Source: Candidatus Poribacteria bacterium
Lineage (GTDB): Bacteria; Poribacteria; WGA-4E; PCPOR2b
Direction of reading: 5' to 3'
Length of the DNA: 43,740 nucleotides
NCBI GenBank assembly: GCA_022826645.1
Contig: JAJDUM010000001.1
Location: 1-43,740 of the forward strand
Position 1 is the first letter of the stretch. Each line of letters starts with the position of its first letter. The notes beneath the pieces were generated by a model, which worked only from the letters and a program-made list of their open reading frames with translations, searched no databases and had not been told where the DNA came from. Positions 25,081-34,004 of this stretch are shown in pieces. The translations under genes were made by a program, and so were the position numbers.

Positions 25081-25262
25081 TCGTATCCCCTCCTCAACTC
25101 AGATCAATCCTCGATTTACACACGCCTAATTTATAAGTGAGCCTCCACTATACCACCCTTCAGATACCGAATCAAGTGAAAATAGATCAACACCACGACA
25201 GGGAAAAATCGAACGCATCAAGAAACAAACATTGCGGAGCCTGTTCTCTAATTTCCTAACGT

Positions 25263-26945
25263 ATGCACACACTACCAATTCTACTCAAGTCCAGTTGGCA
25301 GGGCTGGTTAAATAGTATCCAATACGCCTCAGAGGAGAGGCGGAAAAAGGTCGCAGAGGCTATCGGTTTCCTTGTTCTGATGGCTGCGCTGTACCTGATA
25401 GGTCACGCTGTCTTCAAAGTAGTTGGACAACAAACAGACACCTATACAGAAACGATACTACGTGCCATTAACATTTGTGTCGGACTCGGTGTGCTCATCT
25501 TGGCGAAAGGGGCGATAGAAGGTACAATTAAACAGTTTTACGAAGCCGCCGACACGGCACTGCTGCTGTCATCGCTATCCCCACCAACTGTTTTTGGATT
25601 CAAGTTAATTCAACTTATCGCATCGAATTTATTAGGCATGGTGATGTGGCTGTTCCCTCCGTGGATCGAGTTTGGACGACTTTTCGGGCTGCCTTGGCAT
25701 TTCTACCTTGGACTTATCCCAACCTGCTTCTGCCTACTCGTTATCGTTGTGACAAACGTTGTGGTGGTGATGATGTTGATTACACGCTTTTTTTCTTCAC
25801 AGCGAATGATACAGTTCTTAAAGATCATCGGCACAATCATCGGCGCTGCTGCCGGATTTTTCCTCGCGTTCAGTGTTCTTACATTCGAGTGGTCAGATGA
25901 GATTGCCACATTTCTTCTGGAACGGCTAAACCTACCCACATCCGACTGGTATCCGCACCTATGGGCAGCAAAGTTAATGATAAGCTGGCTCCCCGAATCC
26001 GGAATCCAACCGTTGCGATGGGCGATTCAGTTGGTTGTTGTCAGCGTAGCGACACCACTCTTAAGTATACTATTGGCTTCCAAAATCTACCACCGGAGTT
26101 GGGAATATGCAAGGGGCGTAGAGGTTAATCCGACGCAGAGCAGTAAAAATCGGAGGCGCATCGCCCTCCTCGGTCGCGGCAAAATCCGTTCGATGATGGC
26201 AAAAGATTTTCACGTTTTCCTCCGACATAAGGGGCGAGTAACCCTGATCATAATCCTAACCTTCATCCAACTGATACCGATATTTGCCCTACTTTATCAG
26301 ATGCGTATGGCAGACCAAATTCACTACGGCTTTCATCTACCGAACTTAGCAGCAATAGTTGTTCAGATCATGATCTACAGTGTGATCGCGACAGCCGGAC
26401 TCTCTTGGGGAGGCTGCAAAGCAGAAACAAAAACATGGTGGCTGTTAAAATCAAGTGCGATTTCACCGACGCTGCTTTTCAAGAGCAAACTTTCGATCGG
26501 GACACTCTGTGCAGTTGCTTACGCAGGCGTGTGGATTTTTATAATATTAGTCCTGTTTCGGATACCTATCCAGTTATGGCTGCCAATCCTATTGATGATT
26601 ACAGCGATCACAGCGACAGCTACCGCGTTCAACACAGCAATGGGAACCCTACCTTGGGTAGCAGAAATTGGAAAAATCAATCGGGATTTCGACAGACAAC
26701 CAGTCCTTCGATTGGCAACCCTTCTGGTCACAATCATTGTCAACCTTATACTGCTCAGTGTACCCACCATAATCCTGCAAATCGTTGTCCTCAGCAAAAT
26801 GGAATTCTTCGGGGGAAGGCGGAGCGGCTTAATTCCTGCCACACAAATGCTCATAATCGCGTTGATTCTGTTCAACCTTATCGGCGTGTGGACGATCTCA
26901 TACCTTCTCGGCAGGCAATCGTTACGGAAGCTGCTCTATAAATAA
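25263..26945 (+). CDS. Polytopic membrane protein, possible ABC-type permease
   Basis: 560 residues with about a dozen predicted transmembrane helices, for example AIGFLVLMAALYLIGHAVF at about 33-51, then FYLGLIPTCFCLLVIVVTNV, IIGTIIGAAAGFFLAFSVL and IFIILVLFRIPIQLWLPILL. A cytoplasmic loop with KNRRRIALLGRGKIRSMMAKDFHVFLRHKGR resembles the coupling region of ABC-2 exporter subunits. No ATPase gene is adjacent, so the transporter call is only tentative. No Shine-Dalgarno precedes the ATG. Confidence 0.5.
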   Translation: MHTLPILLKSSWQGWLNSIQYASEERRKKVAEAIGFLVLMAALYLIGHAVFKVVGQQTDTYTETILRAINICVGLGVLILAKGAIEGTIKQFYEAADTALLLSSLSPPTVFGFKLIQLIASNLLGMVMWLFPPWIEFGRLFGLPWHFYLGLIPTCFCLLVIVVTNVVVVMMLITRFFSSQRMIQFLKIIGTIIGAAAGFFLAFSVLTFEWSDEIATFLLERLNLPTSDWYPHLWAAKLMISWLPESGIQPLRWAIQLVVVSVATPLLSILLASKIYHRSWEYARGVEVNPTQSSKNRRRIALLGRGKIRSMMAKDFHVFLRHKGRVTLIIILTFIQLIPIFALLYQMRMADQIHYGFHLPNLAAIVVQIMIYSVIATAGLSWGGCKAETKTWWLLKSSAISPTLLFKSKLSIGTLCAVAYAGVWIFIILVLFRIPIQLWLPILLMITAITATATAFNTAMGTLPWVAEIGKINRDFDRQPVLRLATLLVTIIVNLILLSVPTIILQIVVLSKMEFFGGRRSGLIPATQMLIIALILFNLIGVWTISYLLGRQSLRKLLYK

Positions 26946-26967
26946 TCTAAGCTACCGCCCAACTATC

Positions 26968-26994
26968 GTAGGGTGGGCATCCTGTTCGACTCAT
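26968..26994. repeat. Degenerate copy of the 9669 palindrome
   Basis: Aligned to the hairpin at 9669-9695, 19 of 27 bases agree, but the right arm has drifted, so the stem is mostly lost. Confidence 0.35.
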
Positions 26995-27158
26995 AGCGAC
27001 AGATAGCAACCTGTGTTATCCCTAAGATTTCTGTTGAAACAGAACCTGCGATATGCTAGAGTTTAACCCATTCAATTCCCTGAATGTAACCAGACGCAAC
27101 TACGGGCCAAATAGGGAAAAATGAAAAAGTCGCACAAACCATAATTGGAGGAGATTGG

Positions 27159-28211
27159 ATGGCAACCGATAAAGTACGAGTTGCAGTTGTAGGTATGGGG
27201 ATCGGCAAACCCAACGGACGCGCCTTGGCGGCAAACCCGCGTGGACAGGTCATTGCGCTCTGTGATCTGTTAGAAGAGCGTATGCAGGAATTTGCAAAGG
27301 AATTACCGGAAGAGGTCAAATTTTACACCGACTACAAGCAGATGTGCAAAGATCCAGAAATCGATGCCGTCTTTGTTGGAACACCGAATCAGTGGCACGT
27401 CCCTGTCGCGTTGGAGGCTGTGCGAAACGGGAAGCACGTTATGGTAACCAAACCGCTCGCCGACTCAGAAGCCGCAGCGAAGGAATTGGTTGCTGAAGCA
27501 GAGGCAGCAGGTGTCGTGAACATGATGTCCCTCTCCACCCGTTTTGGGCGTGACTGTCAATATCTCGGAAATCTTCAACGACAAGGATATTTCGGCGAGC
27601 TCTACTACGCCAGATCCCGCAGCGTCCGGAGAAACGGAATTCCAACTTGGAGTCTCGGATTCATTCAGAAGGGTGGCGGTGCTTTTCGCGATATGGGCGT
27701 GCATGCCCTGGACGCTGTGTGGTGGGTGCTGGGTATGCCCAAACCTGTTGGCGTGTTAGGCACCGCTGGCGCGAAGTTTGGTCCGCACGGATTGGGCTAT
27801 TCTGGCAGTACGCCTCCACCTAAATCGTTCTACGAACAGTACGCATCGGACGATTATGGAGGCGGTTTCATCCGCTTCGAGAACGGCACCGGTCTACAGA
27901 TTGAAAGTTTCTGGGCATCGCATCAGCCGGGCGAGTTTCAGATGGAATTGTTTGGCACGGAAGCGGGCGCTAGGCTCAGTCCACTCACGCTTTATCGCAT
28001 GGAAGACGGTTCCACCCAAGACATCAACGTTGATCCACCGCCGGGACTTGAATCTTGGGATAACATTGCCGCACATTTTATTGACAGTATCCTGGATGGC
28101 AAACCGTCTGCAGCCCCACTCCGCCACGGACTTATTGTGCAACAGATGATGGAAGCTCTACTTCTGAGCGCAGAGACAGGGAAAGAAGTGCGAATCGAAA
28201 CTGATGCGTAA
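27159..28211 (+). CDS. Gfo/Idh/MocA-family oxidoreductase
   Basis: 350 residues. The Rossmann glycine motif is GMGIGKPNG near residue 11, FVGTPNQWHVPVALEAV is the second cofactor strand, and TKPLA at about 103 replaces the usual EKP. The catalytic-domain GGGAFRDMGVHALDAVWWVLG contains the D and H typical of the family. NAD(P)-dependent sugar or cyclitol oxidation is likely. GGAGGAG lies 6-8 bases before the ATG. It is the intact counterpart of the broken gene at 619, though the two are only distantly similar. The SDR gene follows 99 bases later. Confidence 0.88.
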   Translation: MATDKVRVAVVGMGIGKPNGRALAANPRGQVIALCDLLEERMQEFAKELPEEVKFYTDYKQMCKDPEIDAVFVGTPNQWHVPVALEAVRNGKHVMVTKPLADSEAAAKELVAEAEAAGVVNMMSLSTRFGRDCQYLGNLQRQGYFGELYYARSRSVRRNGIPTWSLGFIQKGGGAFRDMGVHALDAVWWVLGMPKPVGVLGTAGAKFGPHGLGYSGSTPPPKSFYEQYASDDYGGGFIRFENGTGLQIESFWASHQPGEFQMELFGTEAGARLSPLTLYRMEDGSTQDINVDPPPGLESWDNIAAHFIDSILDGKPSAAPLRHGLIVQQMMEALLLSAETGKEVRIETDA

Positions 28212-28310
28212 TGGAAGCTATTTCTAAAGAGCTGTCAATTCGAGGAAAGATATAAATGCCACTCGATGTATGGTATCACGTGTTCAAGCATGCCGTTGAA
28301 GGTAAAGAAT

Positions 28311-29273
28311 ATGAGCAGAAAAAATGTCCGTTGGTGCGATAGCGAAACATTGGCAAAAGCTATCAGCGGAAAAGTATATATCGTAACCGGGGCCAATTCT
28401 GGGGTTGGGTTCGAAACTACCCGACAGCTGGTAACACACGGTGGCCACGTGGTAATGGCTTGCCGTAGAGTGGAAGCAGGCGAAGAAGAAGCAAAATCAT
28501 TTGTAGGACTCAAAGGAAGCTACGCGGTGATGAAATGTGATTTAGCTGATTTGCAGTCTGTCCGTGATTTTGTGGATACATTCCTTAAAAAATATGACCA
28601 CCTCGACGGCTTAATGTGTAATGCTGGAATGGTGTCCATGGGAAGCAAGCCACAACACACAAAAGACGGCTTTGAATTGACTATGGCCAGCAGTTATTTT
28701 GGGCATTTCTTAATGACAGAATTGCTACTTGATATTCTCAAGAAAAGTGTGCCTTCAAGAATGGCTATTGTATCTTCAGTTGTGCACGCAGGAAGCCCAA
28801 AGAATCGCTACAAAGTCCATTTAGACGATCTAAACTTCAAAAATAGAAAGTATAATAATTTTGCTGCCTATGGTGAGGCGAAGGTTGCTGTAGTGCTATA
28901 TGCTATGGAGCTGGCTGAAAGACTAAAAGGAACGGGAGTCACAACTGCATCTGTTCATCCAGGTTGGGCCAGATCCAACTTCGGTAGTGGCGGTGGTTTG
29001 CTTATGAGAACGCTTATGGGCGTGATGAGACCGCTAACGAGGTCGATGAGTGATAGCAATGAGGAGTCCGCACAGACGTCGTTGCATGTACTTCTTTCTG
29101 ATGATGCACCAAACCATTCTGGAGCATATTTTAGTCAAAGTAGTGTGCTCTACAGGGATAAAGAATGCCGTGATGGTGGCTGGCCAATGGAATCTCCTAA
29201 CCCTTGTGCAAGAGATATGGAAACAGCCAAGAAATTAGTAGCTAAGAGCTATGAGATTGTTGGGATAAAGTAG
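28311..29273 (+). CDS. Short-chain dehydrogenase, retinol-dehydrogenase/WWOX-like type
   Basis: About 320 residues. TGANSGVGFETTRQLVTHGG is the cofactor site, followed by DLADLQSVRDFVD, LMCNAGM (the NAG motif), S in IVSSVVH and the YGEAK active site. The long C-terminal region (VHPGWARSNFG, YFSQSSVLYRDKECRDGGWP) resembles retinol-dehydrogenase and protochlorophyllide-reductase relatives rather than short bacterial SDRs. Base composition is visibly AT-richer than its neighbours, a hint of a different origin. The ATG at 28311 is used; an in-frame ATG at 28266 would add 15 residues. Substrate unknown. Confidence 0.82.
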   Translation: MSRKNVRWCDSETLAKAISGKVYIVTGANSGVGFETTRQLVTHGGHVVMACRRVEAGEEEAKSFVGLKGSYAVMKCDLADLQSVRDFVDTFLKKYDHLDGLMCNAGMVSMGSKPQHTKDGFELTMASSYFGHFLMTELLLDILKKSVPSRMAIVSSVVHAGSPKNRYKVHLDDLNFKNRKYNNFAAYGEAKVAVVLYAMELAERLKGTGVTTASVHPGWARSNFGSGGGLLMRTLMGVMRPLTRSMSDSNEESAQTSLHVLLSDDAPNHSGAYFSQSSVLYRDKECRDGGWPMESPNPCARDMETAKKLVAKSYEIVGIK

Positions 29274-29335
29274 TGGATATTGAATCTATAAACCGATGAC
29301 AAAAAAGAAAACACTTTAGAAGTTACGTTGGAATG

Positions 29336-29363
29336 GTAGGGAATGCAAATTTGTGTTCCCTAC
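29336..29363. repeat. 28-base imperfect palindrome, relative of the 20053 element
   Basis: Arms GTAGGGAATGCAAA and TTTGTGTTCCCTAC. Compared with a perfect palindrome there are two mismatched pairs, and both are G-U compatible in RNA, so a stem of the transcript would still form. Length and ends match the copy at 20053-20080. Confidence 0.6.
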
Positions 29364-29423
29364 TATGTTGCTTGCCCACAGTCAGTCTCGGCAACTTTCT
29401 TATATTCAGTTTCAAATCCCCAT

Positions 29424-29453
29424 TTGCAAATCTCTATGGGACTGTGGTATAAT
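29424..29453 (+). promoter_or_regulatory. Sigma70-type promoter for the ferredoxin-fusion gene
   Basis: TTGCAA at 29424-29429 and TATAAT at 29448-29453, spacer 18 bases, 69 bases before the start codon. Confidence 0.55.
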
Positions 29454-29521
29454 TTGAGCAACCAAATTTACCGAAATTATAGACAACTAAAAAGATTAGA
29501 TGTGTCCGAGGAGAGATAGAA

Positions 29522-30757
29522 ATGGCTTATGTGATTGCCGAACCCTGCGTTGACGTCATGGATACGGCGTGCGTTGATGTGTGTCCGGTCGATTGTATTC
29601 ATACCAAGGATGGGGAAAAGCAGCTCTATATTAATCCCGCCGAATGTATTGACTGCGCCGCATGCGAACCTGCGTGTCCGGTCACCGCAATTTTCATACT
29701 TGACGATGTCCCGGAGCAGTGGACCTCCTATATTGAAGTAAACGAGAAGTTCTTTGAAGATTTTGTCAAACCGACAAAAGCAGGGGCGGCAGCAGGAGAA
29801 GATGGTGCAGCCGCAGGGGACGAAGATAGAATTGGAATAGAAGAGTTTGTACAAGACATCGAATCTCCCAAGTCTTCGATTCGCCCCGTATTGCGCCCGT
29901 TCGTTATGCTCTCCCAACTTGTGCTGGGTGCCTTTGACGCGAAATTTAAGCGTGAACTTGAGGAGATGGCACAGAATCCGATCATCTTTAGCGCCCCAAT
30001 CTCAACGGGAATTAACAGCCTCATTAATGTAACGCTCTATCCACTCGTGCTCTTCCTCCTTTTCTCAGGTGGGAATATAGAATCCGCACTGTTCACCGGT
30101 AAAGGGAACTTTGCGATCTTCCTCGGCGTTATCTTGGCGGTACTTGAAGGTCTCTATCGATTTAGAGATGATCTCGCCACAACGGATAGCGAAGAAACCT
30201 CTCGATATGGTGCTTCGATATACGGCTGGATCCCATCGCTGGTTGTCCGTCCACTGTTGTCAGCGTTGCGATCGGTGCTTGTAACGGAACCCACGTCCCC
30301 GCGTTCAACTATGCCAGGGGCTGTTCTTACTGATGGACCCATTTATCAAGAGGATGTCCGTGAACGCTACCGCCGGTACGGGATGCTAAACCGGATGGAA
30401 GAACAAGCTGACCGCTACGTCATCGAAATTGAGCTCCCGCGCTGGGTGCCTGATTCCACATATAAACGGAAATACAACCTTCCGGATCGGATGCCGGACT
30501 ATACGTATCAGGTGAGCCTTGGCGAAGGTACGGTCGATGTGGAAACCAAGTTGGAGGATTCCCGGTTCACTGAAGTTGCCGGGCGGATCAGTTCATTCCC
30601 TCTCGGGTTCAACAACGTATTCCGCATCGAAGCGCAACCTGAAGACTTCCAAGCAATGCTACGGGATAAAGTGCTGGAAATCGTCGTTCCAAAGGCAGGG
30701 AAGGTCGAAGATCTCGTTATTGAGCGTCCGGTCCACTACGCAAAGATTAAGGGATAG
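29522..30757 (+). CDS. 7Fe-ferredoxin / membrane / Hsp20-like fusion protein
   Basis: The first 60 residues are a ferredoxin of the Azotobacter FdI type: C9, C17 and C52 would hold a [3Fe-4S] cluster, C21, C42, C45 and C48 a [4Fe-4S] cluster, and C25 is the extra cysteine. After an acidic, alanine/glycine-rich linker there are two hydrophobic segments (about 164-183 and 196-213), then from about 296 a domain with alpha-crystallin/Hsp20 features: ADRYVIEIELP, TVDVETKLED, GRISSFPLGF and DKVLEIVVPKAG. I know of no standard protein with this layout. A membrane-anchored electron-transfer protein with a chaperone-like tail is an inference. RBS GAGGAG. A terminator follows. Confidence 0.7.
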   Translation: MAYVIAEPCVDVMDTACVDVCPVDCIHTKDGEKQLYINPAECIDCAACEPACPVTAIFILDDVPEQWTSYIEVNEKFFEDFVKPTKAGAAAGEDGAAAGDEDRIGIEEFVQDIESPKSSIRPVLRPFVMLSQLVLGAFDAKFKRELEEMAQNPIIFSAPISTGINSLINVTLYPLVLFLLFSGGNIESALFTGKGNFAIFLGVILAVLEGLYRFRDDLATTDSEETSRYGASIYGWIPSLVVRPLLSALRSVLVTEPTSPRSTMPGAVLTDGPIYQEDVRERYRRYGMLNRMEEQADRYVIEIELPRWVPDSTYKRKYNLPDRMPDYTYQVSLGEGTVDVETKLEDSRFTEVAGRISSFPLGFNNVFRIEAQPEDFQAMLRDKVLEIVVPKAGKVEDLVIERPVHYAKIKG

Positions 30758-30778
30758 TCACAACAATCCCGAACCCAC

Positions 30779-30819
30779 AAAGCGGAATCTGGAGAACTCC
30801 TCTGGATTCCGCTTTTTTT
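30779..30819 (+). terminator. Intrinsic terminator after the ferredoxin-fusion gene
   Basis: AAAGCGGAATC at 30779-30789 pairs with GATTCCGCTTT at 30805-30815, followed by a run of seven T at 30813-30819. It stands 22 bases after the stop codon. Confidence 0.85.
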
Positions 30820-30854
30820 ATTTTTGACCGTGTAAAAAATTGTACAAAGAAGTT

Positions 30855-30874
30855 GAGTTTTTTCGGAAAAACTC
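30855..30874 (+). promoter_or_regulatory. Leader hairpin upstream of bioA
   Basis: GAGTTTTT at 30855-30862, loop TCGG, AAAAACTC at 30867-30874. The UUCGG-like tetraloop would make a stable RNA hairpin, 38 bases before bioA. No BioR or BirA operator was recognised. Confidence 0.4.
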
Positions 30875-30912
30875 GGCTTTTCTAAGTCGCTCTAAGCTTT
30901 TCAAAGTGCTAC

Positions 30913-32190
30913 ATGTCTAAGTCCTACAAACCCCCTGAGTGGGAAACAGCAGGGTTCAACCACATCTGGTTGCCCTACACACAGATGCAGACCGCACCGT
31001 TGCCGCTGCCGGTCATCTCTGCCAGTGGTGTTCGGCTGACCTTAGCCGATGGCAGGGAACTGATCGATGGCATAGCATCATGGTGGTGTGCCTGTCACGG
31101 ATACCAACATCCCCATCTGACAAAACAGATCGCTAAACAGCTGGATAGGTTGTCACATGTCATGTTTGCGGGGCTTGCTCATGAGCAGGCTTATACGCTT
31201 GCCCGTCGGCTCGTTTCCATCGCACCACAGGGGTTAAGCCGTGTATTCTTTTCCGACTCCGGCTCAACAGCAGTCGAAGTGGGAATGAAAATGGCAGCAC
31301 AGTTTTGGGCTAACCGACAGGAACCGGGCAAGCGCAAGTTTATCTGTTTCCGAAACGGTTATCACGGGGACACCATGGGCGGCATGTCGCTCGCTGACCC
31401 CGAAACAGGTATGCACCGGACGTTAAATCATTACATGCCCGAACAGCATGTTTTCGACATTCCCAACAGCAGGGCGGATCTGGATGCACTTGCAGAGTCA
31501 CTGAAGGGAATTAGAGAAACGGTGGCGGGGCTTGTAATCGAACCGCTGGTCCAGGCAGCGGGAGGAATGAAGTTCCATTCGCCCGAAACCCTCGCTGAAA
31601 TCTACCAACTGTGTAAGGAGCACCGTATCCTGTTTATTGCCGACGAAATTGCTACCGGGTTCGGGCGCACCGGCTCGATGTTTGCCTGTGAGGAAGCCGG
31701 CATCACGCCCGATATTATGTGTCTGGGCAAGGCGCTCACCGGCGGTATGGTGGGATTGGCTGCGACGTTAGCCACGGAGGAGGTGTTTGAAGCCTTCCTT
31801 TCGGACCGGTTAGAAACTGCGCTGATGCACGGTCCCACATTCATGGCGAATCCGATAGCGTGTACCGCCGCCAACGCTTCACTCGATTTGTTTGAGGGGG
31901 AACCTCGAATCGCACAGATCCAAGGGATCGAGACGCAGTTACGGGAAGAACTGAAACCGTGTCATAAACTGGAAGACGTTATCGATGTAAGAGTAAAAGG
32001 CGCTATCGGTGTCGTTCAGTTGTCGAATGCGAGCGAGGAATATATACTTGCACTCCGGCAACGGTTTATAGAGGAAGGGGTGTGGCTCAGGCCGTTTAGC
32101 GATGTTGTCTATATTATGCCTGCCTTCACGATTTCGTCAGCAGAATTAACGCGATTGACCGATACTGTGTTTAAGGTTCTAACAGCGTAG
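30913..32190 (+). CDS. bioA: Adenosylmethionine-8-amino-7-oxononanoate aminotransferase
   Basis: Makes 7,8-diaminononanoate in biotin synthesis, using S-adenosylmethionine as amino donor. Class-III aminotransferase signatures: HIWLPYTQM and the BioA-type SWWCACHGYQHP near the N-terminus, GSTAVEVGMKMAAQFW, FRNGYHGDTMGGMSLADP, DEIATGFGRTG (D244) and the PLP lysine K273 in CLGKALTGG. MHGPTFMANPIACTAANASL is also BioA-like. Length 425 is normal. No Shine-Dalgarno is visible before the ATG, though a leader hairpin is. No other biotin synthesis genes adjoin; birA is elsewhere in the window. Confidence 0.92.
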   Translation: MSKSYKPPEWETAGFNHIWLPYTQMQTAPLPLPVISASGVRLTLADGRELIDGIASWWCACHGYQHPHLTKQIAKQLDRLSHVMFAGLAHEQAYTLARRLVSIAPQGLSRVFFSDSGSTAVEVGMKMAAQFWANRQEPGKRKFICFRNGYHGDTMGGMSLADPETGMHRTLNHYMPEQHVFDIPNSRADLDALAESLKGIRETVAGLVIEPLVQAAGGMKFHSPETLAEIYQLCKEHRILFIADEIATGFGRTGSMFACEEAGITPDIMCLGKALTGGMVGLAATLATEEVFEAFLSDRLETALMHGPTFMANPIACTAANASLDLFEGEPRIAQIQGIETQLREELKPCHKLEDVIDVRVKGAIGVVQLSNASEEYILALRQRFIEEGVWLRPFSDVVYIMPAFTISSAELTRLTDTVFKVLTA

Positions 32191-32220
32191 CTAACGCCGT
32201 TCCTTCCAGCTAATCCCGCC

Positions 32221-33924
32221 CTACTGTAATGACCGGAGATCTACCCCCAAATCTTCAAAGAACAGATCGAAATGGGTAAGGCATGCAGCGTCGGGCTGCG
32301 CAACACCGTAGGCGCTCGCTGTAATTCCCAACTGTAACGCCGGATATTCTCGACGCAAATGGTCGGCAAACTCAAAAAGCCATTGATACATTACCCCGAT
32401 CGACTCGGCGCGTGTATAATGCTGATGTCCCAGTGCATCGCAGCCCTTTAGAAGGTTGCCTTCTGCCCCCAAAATCGGACGATCCAAGATGAGGGTATCC
32501 GCCGCTGTCTCCTCAAGCAACGCGCTTACCGCCTGTGTGAGGTAGTAGCCGTAATCACTCAGGATACAATAAACCACCGAAGCTGGCTTATGCGCTGCAG
32601 GCTGCTCTGCCTCAGCCCCCTCTTCTTCCGTCGCTTCCTCGGCATCACCGCTTTCCTGTGCTGACCTCCACTGAACTACCGGCACCGATGCTAACCGCCA
32701 TTCCGGACGATCTAAAACCGTTGCGGGTATCTCAGCAATTGGAAGACGGATCCCAAACTTGCCTCCACCTTCATGCACCCGTTGGCTTATCTGTTTTACT
32801 GTTTGCAGGTCTGCAATGTTCCAGTCATAATCAAGGACAATTAAATCTCCGGGACGCATCGATTCTATCGGCATCTCCCATTCGGATTTGGAAGCTATCC
32901 AGTGAATCCCAGGGGTTTGTAACCCCGCACCTTTAGAATATGGTGACATATATGCCGTCGGATCCCGATTGATCCTTTCAATCGCAGACCGGAGATCGCC
33001 ATCAAAGAGCATCGTCCAGACTTTGGGACTGTCCACTGCCTGTCCCGGCGGCACGCGGATTTCAGTCCTATTCATAGCTGACATCGATCTCAAACCGATC
33101 GACACAGTCTCTCGATCCGAGTAGACCCCATAGTGCTTGAGAATGCCCGCGCTCTCATTCCCTAGCACCACGCCCCCATTAACATCAGCATCACCTATCA
33201 GAATAAACGTCTCCGATGTGCCCCCTTCCCAAGGCGTTGTCAGTGGCTTACCTATTACTCCCGAAACTCCGCACCGCCAGATCTGAAGACTGTCCCTTCG
33301 TCCCGCGAATAGAGACAAAGATTCGATTGTCACCTCCTCCACAAAAAACGCTGAATCTGTCAGATTCTGAATTGTCAGCCACTTACGAACTACCGGCAGA
33401 TCCGGATAAATTTCGTAATGAACCCACAGATAAAATATCGGTTCTGTCTCCTCCTCGGAAGCATATGTGAGTTGAACCGTAATTCGCTTACCGCCACCCA
33501 TTTTCTGGGTGATCTGATAATCGTTGTAAGTCAGCAGATCGCTATCCCCAGAAAAGACTATTTCCCCAATCCGAAATCGAAACTCCTCGCTTAGTCGATC
33601 TACGTAGCTCTGCCCCGAAGCTTTATGGGCGTAGCGGATAGTCCCAAGCTGGTGTGCCTCCTGATCTAAACGTAGCCGGCGTTCCATCAGGTCATTTCCC
33701 ATGTAAAGCACGTGGGATTTTACATCAAAACCAGCGTAGGTACCAACTCTCTTCAATGGCTGTAGCTGCGCTCTCAAGTCAGCAACCGAAACTGTCTGCG
33801 AATCTCTACTGCTACTTCCGGCACAGCCAATGCACATCAGAAGAATCAGTATGTAACTTAACAGTTTTAGGTATGAAAGGTGAGATGGGCGAATCCTTGG
33901 GGAGGGGGAACTGAGATGTGTCAT
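32221..33924 (-). CDS. GH36 (alpha-galactosidase)-like lipoprotein
   Basis: 567 residues. A signal sequence (YLKLLSYILILLMCIGC) ends in a lipobox-type cysteine, so the protein is probably lipid-anchored. The N-terminal half is a beta-supersandwich domain like that of GH36 enzymes (VHYEIYPDLPVVRKWLTIQN). The second half begins a barrel: LIVLDYDWNIADLQTVKQIS, then GGGKFGIRLPI and LDRPEWRL, resembling the family's kfGlW...hPdW region. A candidate nucleophile aspartate is in TLILDRPILG. It ends soon after where the acid/base aspartate would lie, and has no C-terminal beta domain. Starting at ATG 33924 rather than the upstream TTG. Catalysis is uncertain; an acidic insert (EEATEEEGAEAE) is odd. 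Confidence 0.55.
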   Translation of the reverse strand: MTHLSSPSPRIRPSHLSYLKLLSYILILLMCIGCAGSSSRDSQTVSVADLRAQLQPLKRVGTYAGFDVKSHVLYMGNDLMERRLRLDQEAHQLGTIRYAHKASGQSYVDRLSEEFRFRIGEIVFSGDSDLLTYNDYQITQKMGGGKRITVQLTYASEEETEPIFYLWVHYEIYPDLPVVRKWLTIQNLTDSAFFVEEVTIESLSLFAGRRDSLQIWRCGVSGVIGKPLTTPWEGGTSETFILIGDADVNGGVVLGNESAGILKHYGVYSDRETVSIGLRSMSAMNRTEIRVPPGQAVDSPKVWTMLFDGDLRSAIERINRDPTAYMSPYSKGAGLQTPGIHWIASKSEWEMPIESMRPGDLIVLDYDWNIADLQTVKQISQRVHEGGGKFGIRLPIAEIPATVLDRPEWRLASVPVVQWRSAQESGDAEEATEEEGAEAEQPAAHKPASVVYCILSDYGYYLTQAVSALLEETAADTLILDRPILGAEGNLLKGCDALGHQHYTRAESIGVMYQWLFEFADHLRREYPALQLGITASAYGVAQPDAACLTHFDLFFEDLGVDLRSLQ

Positions 33925-34004
33925 GCCACTTTTACTCGGCACTTTCAAAAGGGTAGGATTAAGCCATCCGTGACTGGCAATGAAGTATTATAGGGGCAAA
34001 CAGG

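Noticed and set aside
26405..26941. 178-residue plus-strand frame
   Set aside because: Alternative frame inside the polytopic membrane protein; polar composition without motifs.
25263..26945. Complete ABC transporter
   Set aside because: The membrane protein has no ATPase gene on either side, so only a tentative permease call is made.
28255..28341. Small open frame of 28 residues before the SDR gene (MPLDVWYHVFKHAVEGKEYE...)
   Set aside because: No ribosome site of its own, no recognisable motif, and it runs into the SDR start in another frame.
29336..29363. Palindrome as an intrinsic terminator for the SDR gene
   Set aside because: No T-run follows the stem on the plus strand; treated as a dispersed repeat instead.
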